A stretch of DNA of 64,000 bases from assembly GCF_900199185.1 (NCBI RefSeq), contig NZ_OBMI01000002.1:248001-312000 (forward strand). The letters are read 5' to 3'. The notes under the pieces are model-generated. The model saw only the letters and a program-made list of their open reading frames with translations, was not told the origin of the DNA and searched no databases. Both the position numbers and the translations under genes were made by a program. This document shows, piece by piece, positions 1 through 9,664 of the stretch. Position 1 is the first letter of the stretch, and each line of letters starts with the position of its first letter. The stretch comes from Sphingomonas guangdongensis. Its GTDB lineage: Bacteria; Pseudomonadota; Alphaproteobacteria; Sphingomonadales; Sphingomonadaceae.

Positions 1-359
<359 letters not shown>

Positions 360-443
360 GGCGAACGGACGTTTGTGCGTGCAGCGGGTTTCCTTTCCCG
401 GACGTCCCCGGTAGCCAAGCCGCCTGACCTGAAGGAGACGCGG

Positions 444-1388
444 ATGCCCGGCGGACTGGTGGCCCTGCTCGACGATATCGCGTCCATGGCAAAGCTCGCG
501 GCATCCTCGCTCGACGATGTCGCGGGTGCGGCGGGGCGGGCCGGAACCAAGGCGGCGGGCGTCGTCATCGACGACACCGCGGTCACCCCGCGCTACGTCA
601 CCGGGCTGTCGCCGGCGCGCGAACTGCCGATCATCGGCAAGATCGCGCTCGGCTCGCTCAAGAACAAGCTGCTGATCCTGCTGCCCGCGGCGCTGCTGCT
701 GAGTGCCTTCGCGCCGTGGGCGATCACCCCGATCCTGATGGTTGGCGGTGCCTACCTCTGCTTCGAGGGTGTCGAGAAGCTGTGGGAAAAGCTGTCCGGC
801 CACGCCCATGCCGATGCCGCGGCGGAGATCACCGATCCCCAGGAACTGGAGGATCGCCAGGTCAGCGGGGCGGTCCGCACCGACCTGATCCTGTCGGCCG
901 AGATCATGGCGATCGCGCTGTCGGACGTGGAAGGTGAGCCGATCCTGACCCAGGGGCTGGTGCTGGCGCTGGTCGGCGTCGCGATCACGATCGGCGTCTA
1001 CGGCGTGGTCGCACTTATCGTGAAGATGGACGACATCGGCCTGCGCCTCGCCAAGGCTCAGAGCGGCGGGGTGCAGGCGCTCGGCCGCGGGCTGGTCGCG
1101 GCGATGCCGAAGCTGCTCGCCGCGTTGTCGGTGATCGGCACCGCGGCGATGATCTGGGTCGGCGGCGGGATCGTCGCGCACGGCCTGGACGAGTTCGGGA
1201 TGGGCGCACTGCCGCACGCGATCGACCATGCGGCCGAGGTCGCGGGCGAGGCGGCGCCGGTCGCCCACGGCTTCGTGCAGTGGTTCGTCGGCGCGGTGCT
1301 GGCGGGGATCGTCGGGCTGGCGGTCGGTGCGGTAATCGTGGTGGTGTACGAGGCGTGGAAGCGCCGCAGCGGCGCGGCGCACGGCTGA
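444..1388 (+). CDS. DUF808 (YedI-like) inner-membrane protein
   Basis: A 314-residue protein of the DUF808/YedI family, whose function is unknown. The N-terminus MPGGLVALLDDIASMAK is typical of the family. Several hydrophobic segments follow: about residues 75-110, two around 165-200, one near 230-250 and one near the C-terminus. The protein ends in a short basic tail (KRRSGAAHG), so a polytopic inner-membrane protein is likely. The ATG at 444 was chosen over an in-frame upstream start at 375 because GAAGGAG lies 7 bases before it and the family begins here. It is followed after 23 bp by the sugar kinase gene on the same strand; co-transcription is possible but the functions are not obviously linked. 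Confidence 0.88.
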   Translation: MPGGLVALLDDIASMAKLAASSLDDVAGAAGRAGTKAAGVVIDDTAVTPRYVTGLSPARELPIIGKIALGSLKNKLLILLPAALLLSAFAPWAITPILMVGGAYLCFEGVEKLWEKLSGHAHADAAAEITDPQELEDRQVSGAVRTDLILSAEIMAIALSDVEGEPILTQGLVLALVGVAITIGVYGVVALIVKMDDIGLRLAKAQSGGVQALGRGLVAAMPKLLAALSVIGTAAMIWVGGGIVAHGLDEFGMGALPHAIDHAAEVAGEAAPVAHGFVQWFVGAVLAGIVGLAVGAVIVVVYEAWKRRSGAAHG

Positions 1389-1411
1389 GCGCACACCTGC
1401 GGAGAGGATTG

Positions 1412-2419
1412 ATGACGCGGATCCTGGCCTTCGGCGAGATCATGCTGCGCTTGTCGCCGCCCGGGCGCGAGCTGCTGATGCAGTCGCCGCGGCTCGACGT
1501 GTGGGTGGCGGGGGCGGAGGCGAATGTAGCGACAGCGCTTGCGCGGTTGGGACACCAGGTGGGCTTCGCCAGCTGCGTGCCCGACAACGACCTGGGCCGC
1601 GCCGCGGTACAGGCGCTGCGCGGACACGGTGTCGACACCAGCCACGTCGCCTTCGCCGGAGAGCGGATGGGGCTCTACTTCGTGACCTCCGGGGCCGGGC
1701 TGCGCGCGACGGAGGTGGTGTACGATCGCGCCGGATCATCCTTTGCCGAGGCGCCGGCGGCGCGGTGGGACTGGGATGCGATCCTGGCCGATATCGACTG
1801 GCTGCACCTGTCCGGGATCACTCCCGCGCTGGGCCGGAACAGCGCCGATGCTGCGCTCGCGGCCGCCAACGCGGCGACTGAGCGCGGCATCGCCGTGTCG
1901 TTCGACGGCAACTGGCGCGGCAAGCTCTGGGCGCGCTGGGACGGCGATCCTCGCGCGATCCTGTCGGAGCTGGTCGACCACGCGCAGCTGCTGTTCGGCA
2001 ATCACCGCGACATCGCGCTGCTGCTCGACCGTGACTTTTCGGGTGACGGACCGGAGCGGCGCCGCGAAGCGGCGGAGGCGGCGTTCGCGGCCTTCCCGCG
2101 GCTGCGCACGATCGCGTCGACCGCGCGGCACGTCGAGCACGTCGATCTCCACCGCCTGTCCGCACGCATCGATGAGCGCCACGCGCAGGCGCAGACGGAG
2201 GAGGTGGTGCTGTCGGGCATCGTCGACCGGATCGGCGGCGGTGACGCCTTTGCCGCGGGCGTGCTGAGCGTGCTGCTGCACGGCGGTGACCTCGACACGG
2301 CGGCCCGCTCTGGCCTAGCGCTGGCCGCGCTCAAGCACTCGCTGCCGGGCGACGCCGCGCTGTTCCGGCAGGATGACATCGACGCGTTCCTGACCGGCGG
2401 GCTCGACGTCCGCCGCTGA
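1412..2419 (+). CDS. kdgK: PfkB-family sugar kinase, probable 2-dehydro-3-deoxygluconokinase
   Basis: A 335-residue ribokinase/PfkB-fold kinase. It begins with MTRILAFGEIMLRLSPPG and carries the N-terminal GAEANVATALARLG signature. The catalytic anion-hole motif near the C-terminus is RIGGGDAFAAGV, with Asp as general base. The N-terminal FGEIMLRL and the GxxxNVA pattern are most like 2-keto-3-deoxygluconate kinase, which phosphorylates KDG on the way to pyruvate and glyceraldehyde-3-phosphate. Another sugar substrate such as fructose cannot be excluded. The start has GGAGAGG 5 bases upstream. An upstream in-frame start at 1280 would overlap the previous gene and was rejected. Confidence 0.85.
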   Translation: MTRILAFGEIMLRLSPPGRELLMQSPRLDVWVAGAEANVATALARLGHQVGFASCVPDNDLGRAAVQALRGHGVDTSHVAFAGERMGLYFVTSGAGLRATEVVYDRAGSSFAEAPAARWDWDAILADIDWLHLSGITPALGRNSADAALAAANAATERGIAVSFDGNWRGKLWARWDGDPRAILSELVDHAQLLFGNHRDIALLLDRDFSGDGPERRREAAEAAFAAFPRLRTIASTARHVEHVDLHRLSARIDERHAQAQTEEVVLSGIVDRIGGGDAFAAGVLSVLLHGGDLDTAARSGLALAALKHSLPGDAALFRQDDIDAFLTGGLDVRR

Positions 2420-2432
2420 CGCGTGCCTGCGG

Positions 2433-3350
2433 CTATTCGCGCGGCGCTTTGGTCATCGCCCGGAGCTGCTTGAGGAAGGTCTCCCGTCCGCTCGCCTCCG
2501 CACCCGGCTCCTCGGCGAGCGCGGTCAGCCGCGCGAAGGCGGCGCGGCCGTGCACCGGGCTCTCGAACAGCGCGAGCGAATTCTCGGCAACGACCGGGTC
2601 ATAGTCGGTCAGCGTCGCGACGCAGGCCAGGTAGCCGACCACGTTGGCCAGCGCCGCGCCGTTCAAGGCTACCCCGTCGACCCGCGCCGGATCGGCGAGC
2701 TCCTTGGGATAGCGCTGGTAGAAGGCGTCGCCGAGCGCACCGCCGACCAGCGCCGACTGCCGAACCTCCGCGCAGGTCGGGAGCGGAAGGCCACTGGCGG
2801 GGACGGGTTCGGTCACGTCGGTGCGCTCCTCCGCGGGTTGAAAGGCGGCGAGCAGCGCGTCGTAGCGCGCGGCGCAGTTGCTCACGCGCGTGATGCTGCA
2901 GGTCGCCGCGCGGCTCTCGGACCAGGCCTGGCGTGCCGCGTTGCCGAGCCGAGAGGGATCGCCGGCCCCCCTCGGTGCCGCGCCACCAGCCAGCCACGCG
3001 GCGCGTGCCTGCGACAGGGCGACGGCGGCGTCGGCGACCGCGACCCGCGCCGCCGCGCCGTCACCGAACACGCCGCGATCCAGCGCGTCGTCGCCGAGCG
3101 CTCGGAGTGCGGCGCGGTACGTGGCGGCCGCGCGGTCGCCGGTCGTCAACCGGGTGACCGCCTCGTCGGCGCAGCGCTGAAGCAACGACGGGTCGCCGTC
3201 CGCCCGAGCGCGGCAAGCCGCATAGCCGACACCGCCGCTCGCCTCTTCCTGGATACTAGCGGTGGTGGACGGCTGCGGAACGGGCGTCGCCGCGGTGCCG
3301 CAACCCGCCAGCAGGCCGAGGATCGGAACCAAGGTCAGGGACGGACGCAT
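2433..3350 (-). CDS. Putative lipoprotein of unknown function
   Basis: A 305-residue protein whose first 17 residues form a lipoprotein signal (MRPSLTLVPILGLLAGC), with lipobox LAGC giving Cys17 as the lipidated residue. Asp is absent at +2, so outer-membrane sorting is possible. The body is alanine-rich and mostly helical. It has spaced cysteines (CRARADGD, QRCADEA, ATCSITRVSNCAAR, PTCAEV) that could form disulfides in the periplasm. I do not recognise a named domain. It is convergent with the sugar kinase (13 bp between stops) and lies downstream of the LysM protein on the same strand. Confidence 0.75.
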   Translation of the reverse strand: MRPSLTLVPILGLLAGCGTAATPVPQPSTTASIQEEASGGVGYAACRARADGDPSLLQRCADEAVTRLTTGDRAAATYRAALRALGDDALDRGVFGDGAAARVAVADAAVALSQARAAWLAGGAAPRGAGDPSRLGNAARQAWSESRAATCSITRVSNCAARYDALLAAFQPAEERTDVTEPVPASGLPLPTCAEVRQSALVGGALGDAFYQRYPKELADPARVDGVALNGAALANVVGYLACVATLTDYDPVVAENSLALFESPVHGRAAFARLTALAEEPGAEASGRETFLKQLRAMTKAPRE

Positions 3351-3391
3351 GCCGAAGAGCCTAGTCGATCGAACCGGCGGCTTGAAGCGCC

Positions 3392-5068
3392 TCAGCGATA
3401 CAGCGACCGCATGGCCGGCACGTTCACCCCGGCGGGATCGTTCATGAAGCGGGTGACGTCGATGCGGCGGTCGACATAGTCCGACAGCCAGTTGCGATAG
3501 GCAAGCGGCTCGCTGCCGCCGGCCGCATCCAGGTAGCGCTGGCGGTCGCGCGCCGGAACGTTCGCCTCGAAGGTCGCGTCGCGCAGATAGCGCATGTCGC
3601 CCGACAGGAAGCCGCGGGCGCCGCCCAGCCCCTCATGGTGCGCGATATAGGCGTATTTCGCCACTGCTGCGGGTGAGGCGCCGGTCGGGACCGGCAGCTG
3701 GGCGAGGTTGTGCCGCGCATAGTCGGCGCCGGCCAGGATCGACAGCCGCGCGTCGGTGCGCAGCGCGAGCAACCCGGCGCGATCGACCACGCGATTTTCG
3801 GCATCGACGACGCCCAGCGCCTTGGCCTCCGCGTTCAGCACGCCGCCTGCGCGCTGCGCTTCGCCGATCCAGGTTCCGCTCAGGAACTGGGTCATGCCGA
3901 CCGCCGAGGAGGTCGTCGCCGCGGCATCGTTGCGCCAGACGCCGTTCCGGTCCTTCAGCGTCTCCGCGTCGATGATCGCGGCCACCGTCTGCGGCGCCAT
4001 GCCGGTGCGGGCGGAGGCCTCCACGATCGCGTCACGGTAGCGTTCGTTGGCGCCGAGCCGCAGGTTCTGCGCGCCGTACGCGCCCTCGCCGACGGCAGTT
4101 GCGGCCGGTGCGGGGCGCGTCGCCGATGCCGCATCGGCTTTGACGTAGACGCCGATCAGCACGCGCCCGCGGCCCTCCAGGCCGTTGTCGGCCGACCCCG
4201 TCCGTGCGTTCGCCGAGACATAGTCGCTCGCGAAGCCGCCATCGGTCCTGATTTCGATATGCCCGTACTGCGCGTTCCGGTCGGTTGCGCCCGGCGCCGC
4301 GCCATAGACCAGCACGGCACCCTTGGGCGCGTCATAGGGAGAGCGGATGTTGTGTCCGGGACGGTCCAGCAGGTTGACGAAGCCGCGCTGCTCCAGCGCC
4401 GGCCCGGCACCCTTGGCAGCGACCCCGGGCAGATAGTCGGACACGGCACCCGAGCGCTGGAGCGCCTGCTTGACCCACTTGTAGCAGTCGCTGCTCGACT
4501 GCCGTCCTGCGGCGCGGTCGGCGGCGATGTCGGCGGCGCGGATCGAGGCGGTGCCCGGGCTGGGGACGGCGCCCGCGGGCTGCGCGGCGGTTGCGGGCGC
4601 ATCGGCCGGGGCGGGTGCCCGGGGCGTTGCCGCGGCGCCGGCACCGATCGTCAGGCGCTGTCCGGGATGGATCAGGTCGGGGTCGGCAAGGCCGTTCGCG
4701 CGCGCGATCGCCGCGACGCTGGTGCCGGTCGCGCGGGCGATCGCTGAGACGGTGTCACCGGGTTGGACGACATGGATCCGCGCGGGCTCCGGCAGCTGCA
4801 GCCGCTGTCCGACCTGCAGCAGGTCCGGGTTCGTGAGGCCGTTGATCCGCGCCAGCGTCTGCCAGGTCGTGCCGAGCCGCGCCGCGATGCCCGACAGCGT
4901 CTCGCCCTCCGCGACGACGTGCACGCCGCTGTCGCCGCGGAAGCGTGCGAGCGCCGATCCGCTCGCCATCAGCCGGTCGAGCCCGCTGGTTCCGGTTACC
5001 TGACCTTGAGCGTCCCCGGAGGTCAGGCTCTGGATCAGCTCGCCGATTCGCGCCGCGACGCTCACCAT
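3392..5068 (-). CDS. LysM-domain, lytic-transglycosylase/muramidase-like peptidoglycan protein
   Basis: A 558-residue modular protein. Two LysM repeats lie at about residues 48-93 (HVVAEGETLSGIAARLGTTW) and 97-142 (HVVQPGDTVSAIARATGTSV); LysM binds N-acetylglucosamine in peptidoglycan. After an Ala/Pro linker comes a central domain of ~125 residues (DCYKWVKQALQRSG onward). The C-terminal ~230 residues look like a lysozyme/SLT fold: IDAETLKDRNGVW has the Glu expected of a transglycosylase, followed by SSAVGMTQFLSGTW. No signal peptide or membrane segment is visible at the N-terminus (MVSVAARIGELIQSLTSG), which is odd for a cell-wall hydrolase. The ATG at 5068 has GGAGACGAGG just upstream. Confidence 0.82.
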   Translation of the reverse strand: MVSVAARIGELIQSLTSGDAQGQVTGTSGLDRLMASGSALARFRGDSGVHVVAEGETLSGIAARLGTTWQTLARINGLTNPDLLQVGQRLQLPEPARIHVVQPGDTVSAIARATGTSVAAIARANGLADPDLIHPGQRLTIGAGAAATPRAPAPADAPATAAQPAGAVPSPGTASIRAADIAADRAAGRQSSSDCYKWVKQALQRSGAVSDYLPGVAAKGAGPALEQRGFVNLLDRPGHNIRSPYDAPKGAVLVYGAAPGATDRNAQYGHIEIRTDGGFASDYVSANARTGSADNGLEGRGRVLIGVYVKADAASATRPAPAATAVGEGAYGAQNLRLGANERYRDAIVEASARTGMAPQTVAAIIDAETLKDRNGVWRNDAAATTSSAVGMTQFLSGTWIGEAQRAGGVLNAEAKALGVVDAENRVVDRAGLLALRTDARLSILAGADYARHNLAQLPVPTGASPAAVAKYAYIAHHEGLGGARGFLSGDMRYLRDATFEANVPARDRQRYLDAAGGSEPLAYRNWLSDYVDRRIDVTRFMNDPAGVNVPAMRSLYR

Positions 5069-5215
5069 TGCCTCGTCTCCGCCACATCAGTGATGGAAGC
5101 GGTTCTACCAGCGGCGCGGAGCGGTGATCTGTAAGCGTTTCGATGATGTCCGATCGGACTGTCGCAACCGCGCGTCATTCCGTGGCGCCGCGGCCATCCT
5201 TCGATGCGGGAGAAT

Positions 5216-5292
5216 TGGTCGGGGAAAGAGGATTCGAACCTCCGGCCCCTGCGTCCCGAACACAGTGCTCTACCAGGCTGAGCTATTCCCCG
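5216..5292 (-). tRNA. tRNA-Pro (anticodon CGG)
   Basis: Read on the minus strand, the 77-nt sequence folds as a full cloverleaf. The 7-bp acceptor is CGGGGAA/TTCCCCG with discriminator A and an encoded CCA. The D arm contains AGCTCAGCCTGGTAGAGC. The anticodon stem CTGTG/CGCAG encloses loop TTCGGGA, giving anticodon CGG for codon CCG. The T arm is GGAGGTTCGAATCCTC. CCG is a preferred proline codon in DNA of this GC content. Confidence 0.97.
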
Positions 5293-5389
5293 ACCGGCGC
5301 CCGCGGCCGGCAAGCCGGGCGGACGAGGCGCGGCCTATATCGGCGATGCGGGGGCGTGACAAGGGCCCGCATCGCCGATCGATCCGGCG

Positions 5390-6373
5390 TCACATCGACG
5401 GGGCAAGTTTGGTGTTCAGGACCCAGCCGACGTTGTCGTTCTCGTCCGCGACTTCCCACCACAGCCCGTTCTTGGTGCCGGTCGGATAGACGATCGCCCC
5501 GATCGGCAACGTCCGGATTACCTTGGCCGAAGCGGCTGCACTCGCGCGCATGGCGACCGGTGCCTGCGCGGTGAAGGTCTTGGCCGGTGCCGCTTCCGCC
5601 GTGCCAGCCGCGCCGGGCTGCACCAGCCCCAGCTCGTTCACCATCTTGGCATAAGCCTGGATGAAGGCGAGAGTGACGATCCGGCCGATGTCGGTGTTGT
5701 CGTACCCGCCGCCGACGACGGCCGCCGCCCCGCCGCCAAAGAAGCCGCCGCCACCCCCGCCGAAGGTGACGCTGTTCTTCGCGGCATAGCCGTCGACTGT
5801 GGAGATCGTCTCCGTCGTGCGGACGTTGGTGAGCGACAGCACCGTGTTCGCCTCCATCTTGCGGCTGCCGACGCCGCCGATCAGTCCACCGATCGCGCGC
5901 GCCCGTCCGCCGAGCAGGCCGCCGATTCCGCCGGCGACCCCGCTGCCGCCCGAGTTGCGGTTGGCGGCCTGCACCTCCGCCACCAGGACATAGTCGGCCG
6001 CCTTTATCTGACCCTGTCCGACGTTTGCGCCGCGCTGGAGGCCGAGGCCACCGCCGATGTCGCGCTCGCGTTGTGCCGCGCTCAGTCCCGATCCACGATC
6101 GACCAGGTTGAAGCAGCCGGAACGCTGGACCAGCACCTTGATCAGCTTCTGCGGGCCGGTCAGCTGGAACTGCGTCCAGCCTGACGGATCGTCGCCGTCC
6201 ATGACGGACACGGTGCCGAGCTTCCGCGTGCAGCGCGGCACGTCGTCCATCGTCGCTTCCTGGGTCCGCTGCGTTCCCGACGGCTTGGCGAGCCGCTGTG
6301 CGGCGGCGGGCGCTGGTGCGAGCAGGGCGGCGGCGGCCGCCGACAGCAGAATGGCAGGCAGGTACTTGGTCAC
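5390..6373 (-). CDS. CsgG/HfaB-like exported protein with C-terminal SH3-type domain
   Basis: A 327-residue exported protein. The GTG start at 6373 was chosen because GGGGGGAAG lies just upstream and it is followed by a signal peptide (VTKYLPAILLSAAAAALLAP...AAAQ); a longer frame from 6454 has no signal. The middle resembles CsgG-type curli/holdfast secretion lipoproteins: LIKVLVQRSGCFNLVDRGSG, then AAQRERDI and KAADYVLVAEV. It contains a very Gly-rich stretch (TFGGGGGGFFGGGAAAV). The last ~60 residues look like a bacterial SH3 domain (AQAPVAMRASAAASAKVIR ... GLWWEVADENDNVGWV). No lipobox cysteine is seen. The role is inferred to be envelope-associated, but no curli subunit genes are nearby. 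Confidence 0.78.
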   Translation of the reverse strand: MTKYLPAILLSAAAAALLAPAPAAAQRLAKPSGTQRTQEATMDDVPRCTRKLGTVSVMDGDDPSGWTQFQLTGPQKLIKVLVQRSGCFNLVDRGSGLSAAQRERDIGGGLGLQRGANVGQGQIKAADYVLVAEVQAANRNSGGSGVAGGIGGLLGGRARAIGGLIGGVGSRKMEANTVLSLTNVRTTETISTVDGYAAKNSVTFGGGGGGFFGGGAAAVVGGGYDNTDIGRIVTLAFIQAYAKMVNELGLVQPGAAGTAEAAPAKTFTAQAPVAMRASAAASAKVIRTLPIGAIVYPTGTKNGLWWEVADENDNVGWVLNTKLAPSM

Positions 6374-6505
6374 GAGTCTTCCCCCCGAAAGTTTCCCGGC
6401 CGGAACGATACCCCGATTCGATGACGGGCGGAATACGCACCGACGCTGGCGCATCGGCGCCGGGCGCTGCTAAGGGCGGCGATCACCCGCAACCAGAGAC
6501 CCTGC

Positions 6506-8299
6506 GTGACCCCGCTCGACAAGATCCGCAACTTTTCCATCATCGCGCACATCGATCACGGCAAGTCGACGCTCGCCGACCGGCTGATCCAGCGCACCGG
6601 CGGCCTGTCCGAGCGCGAGATGTCGGCGCAGGTGCTCGACAACATGGACATCGAGAAGGAGCGCGGGATCACCATCAAGGCGCAGACCGTGCGCCTGGAG
6701 TGGAAGGGCCACGTCCTCAACCTGATGGACACGCCCGGCCATGTCGACTTTGCCTATGAGGTGTCGCGCAGCCTCGCGGCGTGCGAGGGCGCGCTGCTGG
6801 TCGTTGACGCGGCGCAGGGCGTGGAGGCGCAGACGCTCGCCAACGTCTACCAGTCGATCGAGCACGACCACGAGATCATACCCGTCATCAACAAGATCGA
6901 CCTGCCGTCCGCCGAGCCGGAGAAGGTCAAGACCGAGATCGAGGAGATCATCGGGCTCGACGCGTCCAACGCGGTGCTCTCGTCCGCCAAGTCGGGGATC
7001 GGCATCGACGAGGTCCTGGACGCCATCGTGGAGCGGATACCGGCTCCGAAGGGCGACCCCGACGCACCGCTCAAGGCGATGCTGGTCGACAGCTGGTACG
7101 ACCCGTACCTGGGCGTCGTCATCCTGGTCCGGGTAATCGACGGAACGATCCGCAAGGGCCAGCAGGTCAAGTTCATGGCGACCGGGACGACGCACCTGAT
7201 CGATCGCGTCGGTGCCTTCACCCCCAAGCTCGAGAACCTGCCCGACCTGGGCCCTGGCGAGATCGGCTTCATCACCGCGCAGATCAAGGAAGTGGCGCAG
7301 GCCCGCGTCGGCGACACGCTGACCGATGCCAAGAAGCCGGCGGCCGAGCCGCTGCCGGGCTTCAAGGAAGTCCAGCCGGTGGTGTTCTGCGGATTGTTCC
7401 CGGTCGACGCCGCCGACTTCGAGAAGCTGCGCGAGTCGATCAGCAAGCTGCGGCTCAACGACGCGAGCTTCTCGTTCGAGATGGAGACATCGGCCGCGCT
7501 GGGGTTCGGCTTCCGCTGCGGGTTCCTGGGGCTGCTCCACCTGGAGATCATCCAGGAGCGGCTGATGCGCGAGTATGACCTGGACCTGATCACCACCGCG
7601 CCGTCGGTGGTCTACCAGATCGAGCTGACGCACGGTGGCGGGCACATCGACCTGCACAATCCCGCCGACATGCCCGAGCCGAACAAGATCGAGACGATCA
7701 GCGAGCCGTGGATTCAGGCGGTTATCTACGTGCCGGACGAGTATCTCGGTTCGATCCTGAAGCTGTGCCAGGATCGCCGCGGTATCCAGCAGAACCTGAC
7801 CTATGTCGGCGGGCGCGCGCAGGCGACCTACGAACTGCCGCTCAACGAAGTGGTGTTCGACTTCTACGACCGGCTGAAATCGCTGTCGAAGGGCTATGCC
7901 AGCTTCGATTACGAGCAGATCGGCTACCGCGAGGGCGACTTGGTCAAGATGGGCATCCTGGTCAACGAGGAGCCGGTCGACGCGCTCTCCATGATCGTTC
8001 ACCGCTCCACCGCCGAGACGCGCGGGCGCGGGATGGTCGAGCGGCTGAAGGAGCTGATCCCGCGCCACATGTTCAAGATCCCGATCCAGGCCGCGATCGG
8101 CGGCAAGGTGATTGCCCGCGAGACGATCAGCGCGCTCAGGAAGGACGTGACCGCGAAATGCTACGGCGGCGACGCGACGCGTAAGCGCAAGCTGCTCGAC
8201 AAGCAGAAGAAGGGCAAGGCGAAGATGCGCGAGTACGGCTCGGTCAGCATCCCGCAGGAGGCGTTCATCGCGGCGCTCAGGATGGGGGATGATGCGTAG
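6506..8299 (+). CDS. lepA: Elongation factor 4 (LepA), back-translocating ribosomal GTPase
   Basis: A 597-residue translational GTPase, the usual length for LepA. It binds the ribosome and promotes back-translocation under stress. G1 motif AHIDHGKST is at residues 14-22, the G2 region [11 protein letters not shown] follows, then G3 DTPGHVDF and G4 NKIDLP. EF-G-like domains are present. The LepA-specific C-terminal domain is recognisable ([20 protein letters not shown], then [20 protein letters not shown]). The start is GTG at 6506, which matches the family N-terminus [17 protein letters not shown]. It is divergent from the CsgG-like gene with ~130 bp between. Confidence 0.99.
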   Translation: MTPLDKIRNFSIIAHIDHGKSTLADRLIQRTGGLSEREMSAQVLDNMDIEKERGITIKAQTVRLEWKGHVLNLMDTPGHVDFAYEVSRSLAACEGALLVVDAAQGVEAQTLANVYQSIEHDHEIIPVINKIDLPSAEPEKVKTEIEEIIGLDASNAVLSSAKSGIGIDEVLDAIVERIPAPKGDPDAPLKAMLVDSWYDPYLGVVILVRVIDGTIRKGQQVKFMATGTTHLIDRVGAFTPKLENLPDLGPGEIGFITAQIKEVAQARVGDTLTDAKKPAAEPLPGFKEVQPVVFCGLFPVDAADFEKLRESISKLRLNDASFSFEMETSAALGFGFRCGFLGLLHLEIIQERLMREYDLDLITTAPSVVYQIELTHGGGHIDLHNPADMPEPNKIETISEPWIQAVIYVPDEYLGSILKLCQDRRGIQQNLTYVGGRAQATYELPLNEVVFDFYDRLKSLSKGYASFDYEQIGYREGDLVKMGILVNEEPVDALSMIVHRSTAETRGRGMVERLKELIPRHMFKIPIQAAIGGKVIARETISALRKDVTAKCYGGDATRKRKLLDKQKKGKAKMREYGSVSIPQEAFIAALRMGDDA

Positions 8300-8453
8300 C
8301 GCCCGAGGCTAAGGCGGCGATCGCGCCAGCGACCGGCGACTTAGGCGAGGACAAGCGCAAGCGCGGCCGGCGCCGCTCCGAGCGGCGACCGACGACGCGG
8401 CTGTGCCGCGGCGCTGCTTCCCCTCGCTAGCTTCAGCGTGCGTGGACGGCTGG

Positions 8454-8473
8454 ACCCCGGCCGTCGCCGGGGT
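8454..8473. repeat. Palindromic intergenic hairpin, possible convergent terminator
   Basis: ACCCCGGC-CGTC-GCCGGGGT is a perfect 8-bp inverted repeat with a 4-nt loop. It lies between the convergent lepA and SDR genes, with no clear T-run on either side. Similar CCCCGG dyads occur at 37913-37933 and 54688-54716, so this may be a dispersed palindrome used as a transcription barrier. Confidence 0.5.
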
Positions 8474-8484
8474 GACGGATGAGG

Positions 8485-9471
8485 TTACGGACTCCCCTTG
8501 CCGCCATGCGCCCCTACCGCGGTGCCGGTCGAGTAGCTTGCCTCGTCGCTCGCCAGCATCACGTATAGCGCGGCCAGCTCCGCCGGCTGCCCGGCGCGCT
8601 TCAGCGGCGTATCCTGCCCGAACTTGCCCATGTCACCCGGCAACTGCCCGCCCGCGACCTGGAGCGGGGTCCAGATCGGGCCGGGGGCGACCATGTTGAC
8701 GCGGATCCCCTTCTTGGCGAGCTGCTTGGCCAGCCCCTTGGTGAAGATCAGGATCGCGCCCTTGGTCGAAGCGTAGTCGAGCAGTTCCTCGCCGGGATCG
8801 TAGCTGTTGACGGAACCCGTGTTTAGGATGACCGATCCCGGCGGCATGGATGGGATAGCGGCCTTGCAGATGCGATACATGGCGAAGATGTTCGTCTCGA
8901 ACGTGCGGACGAACTGCTCGTCGGTGATCTCCGAGATGTCGGCCTTGGATTGCTGGTAAGCCGCATTGTTGACCAGCAGGTCGAGCCCGCCCAAGCCCTT
9001 CACGGCATCGCGGACCAGCTTCTCGCAGGCGGGCAGGGTGCGGATGTCGGCCGGGAGCAGCGCGGCCCTTCGCCCGGCCTGCTCGATCAGTGCCTTGACC
9101 TCACGGGCATCGGGCTCCTCGCTCGGATAATAGTTGATCGCCACGTCTGCGCCCTCGCGCGCGAAGGCGATCGCGACGGCGCGGCCGATCCCGCTGTCGC
9201 CGCCGGTCACCAGCGCCTTGCGGCCGGCGAGGCGGCCCGAGCCGCGATAGCTCCGCTCACCGCAGTCCGGCACGGGAGTCATCTTGCTCTGGAGCCCGGG
9301 CCAGGGCTGGCGCTGCTCGGCGAAGGGTTCGCTGGTGTACTTGGTTCGGGGGTCCGCCAGCGGGCGCGGCGCGGGCGCGGGTGCCCCGCCTTGCGCAAGC
9401 GCCGGCGCGGCAGTTGCGGCTATGCCCAGGGCAGCGCCGCCCAGCACCGTGCGTCGTGTGGGGTCGTCCAT
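8485..9471 (-). CDS. Exported short-chain dehydrogenase/reductase
   Basis: A 328-residue classical SDR. The ATG at 9471 has AGGAG upstream and gives a twin-arginine-like leader (DDPTRRTVLGGAALGIAATAAPALAQ), so export by Tat with bound cofactor is likely. The nucleotide-binding motif TGGDSGIG is at residues 89-96 and NNAA at 168-171. The catalytic Ser220 and YASTK (Tyr233, Lys237) are in place. The segment between leader and Rossmann domain (PWPGLQSKMTPVPDCGERSY) matches the YghA/glucose-dehydrogenase-like SDRs that carry an N-terminal extension. The C-terminus ends in GAHGGKGSP. The substrate is unknown, probably an aldehyde or alcohol. Confidence 0.88.
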   Translation of the reverse strand: MDDPTRRTVLGGAALGIAATAAPALAQGGAPAPAPRPLADPRTKYTSEPFAEQRQPWPGLQSKMTPVPDCGERSYRGSGRLAGRKALVTGGDSGIGRAVAIAFAREGADVAINYYPSEEPDAREVKALIEQAGRRAALLPADIRTLPACEKLVRDAVKGLGGLDLLVNNAAYQQSKADISEITDEQFVRTFETNIFAMYRICKAAIPSMPPGSVILNTGSVNSYDPGEELLDYASTKGAILIFTKGLAKQLAKKGIRVNMVAPGPIWTPLQVAGGQLPGDMGKFGQDTPLKRAGQPAELAALYVMLASDEASYSTGTAVGAHGGKGSP

Positions 9472-9613
9472 ATGGTGCTGCTCCTGCCGGCGAGAGGTCA
9501 AAAGGCAGAACGGGCGAGCGCTCGGGCGGTTGCCGCGATTACAGTAGCTTGGGCGCACCGAGCGCAGTGGATCGATCGGGCAGCTAGCGGCTCGCGCGGC
9601 AAGCACAAATAGA

Positions 9614-9639
9614 AACGGCCGCGATTGCTCGCGGCCGTT
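9614..9639 (-). terminator. Rho-independent-type hairpin after the small membrane protein gene
   Basis: AACGGCCGCGA-TTGC-TCGCGGCCGTT is a perfect 11-bp stem with a 4-nt loop. On the minus strand it is followed by a T-rich stretch (TTCTATTTG). It lies 26 bp beyond the stop of the 9665-9907 gene and would end its transcript before the SDR gene. Confidence 0.75.
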
Positions 9640-9664
9640 CCGAAAACGTCAGGCTCCGCGCAGC

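Noticed and set aside
6470..8068. A 532-codon open frame antisense to lepA
   Set aside because: lepA is certain; the antisense translation has no family features.
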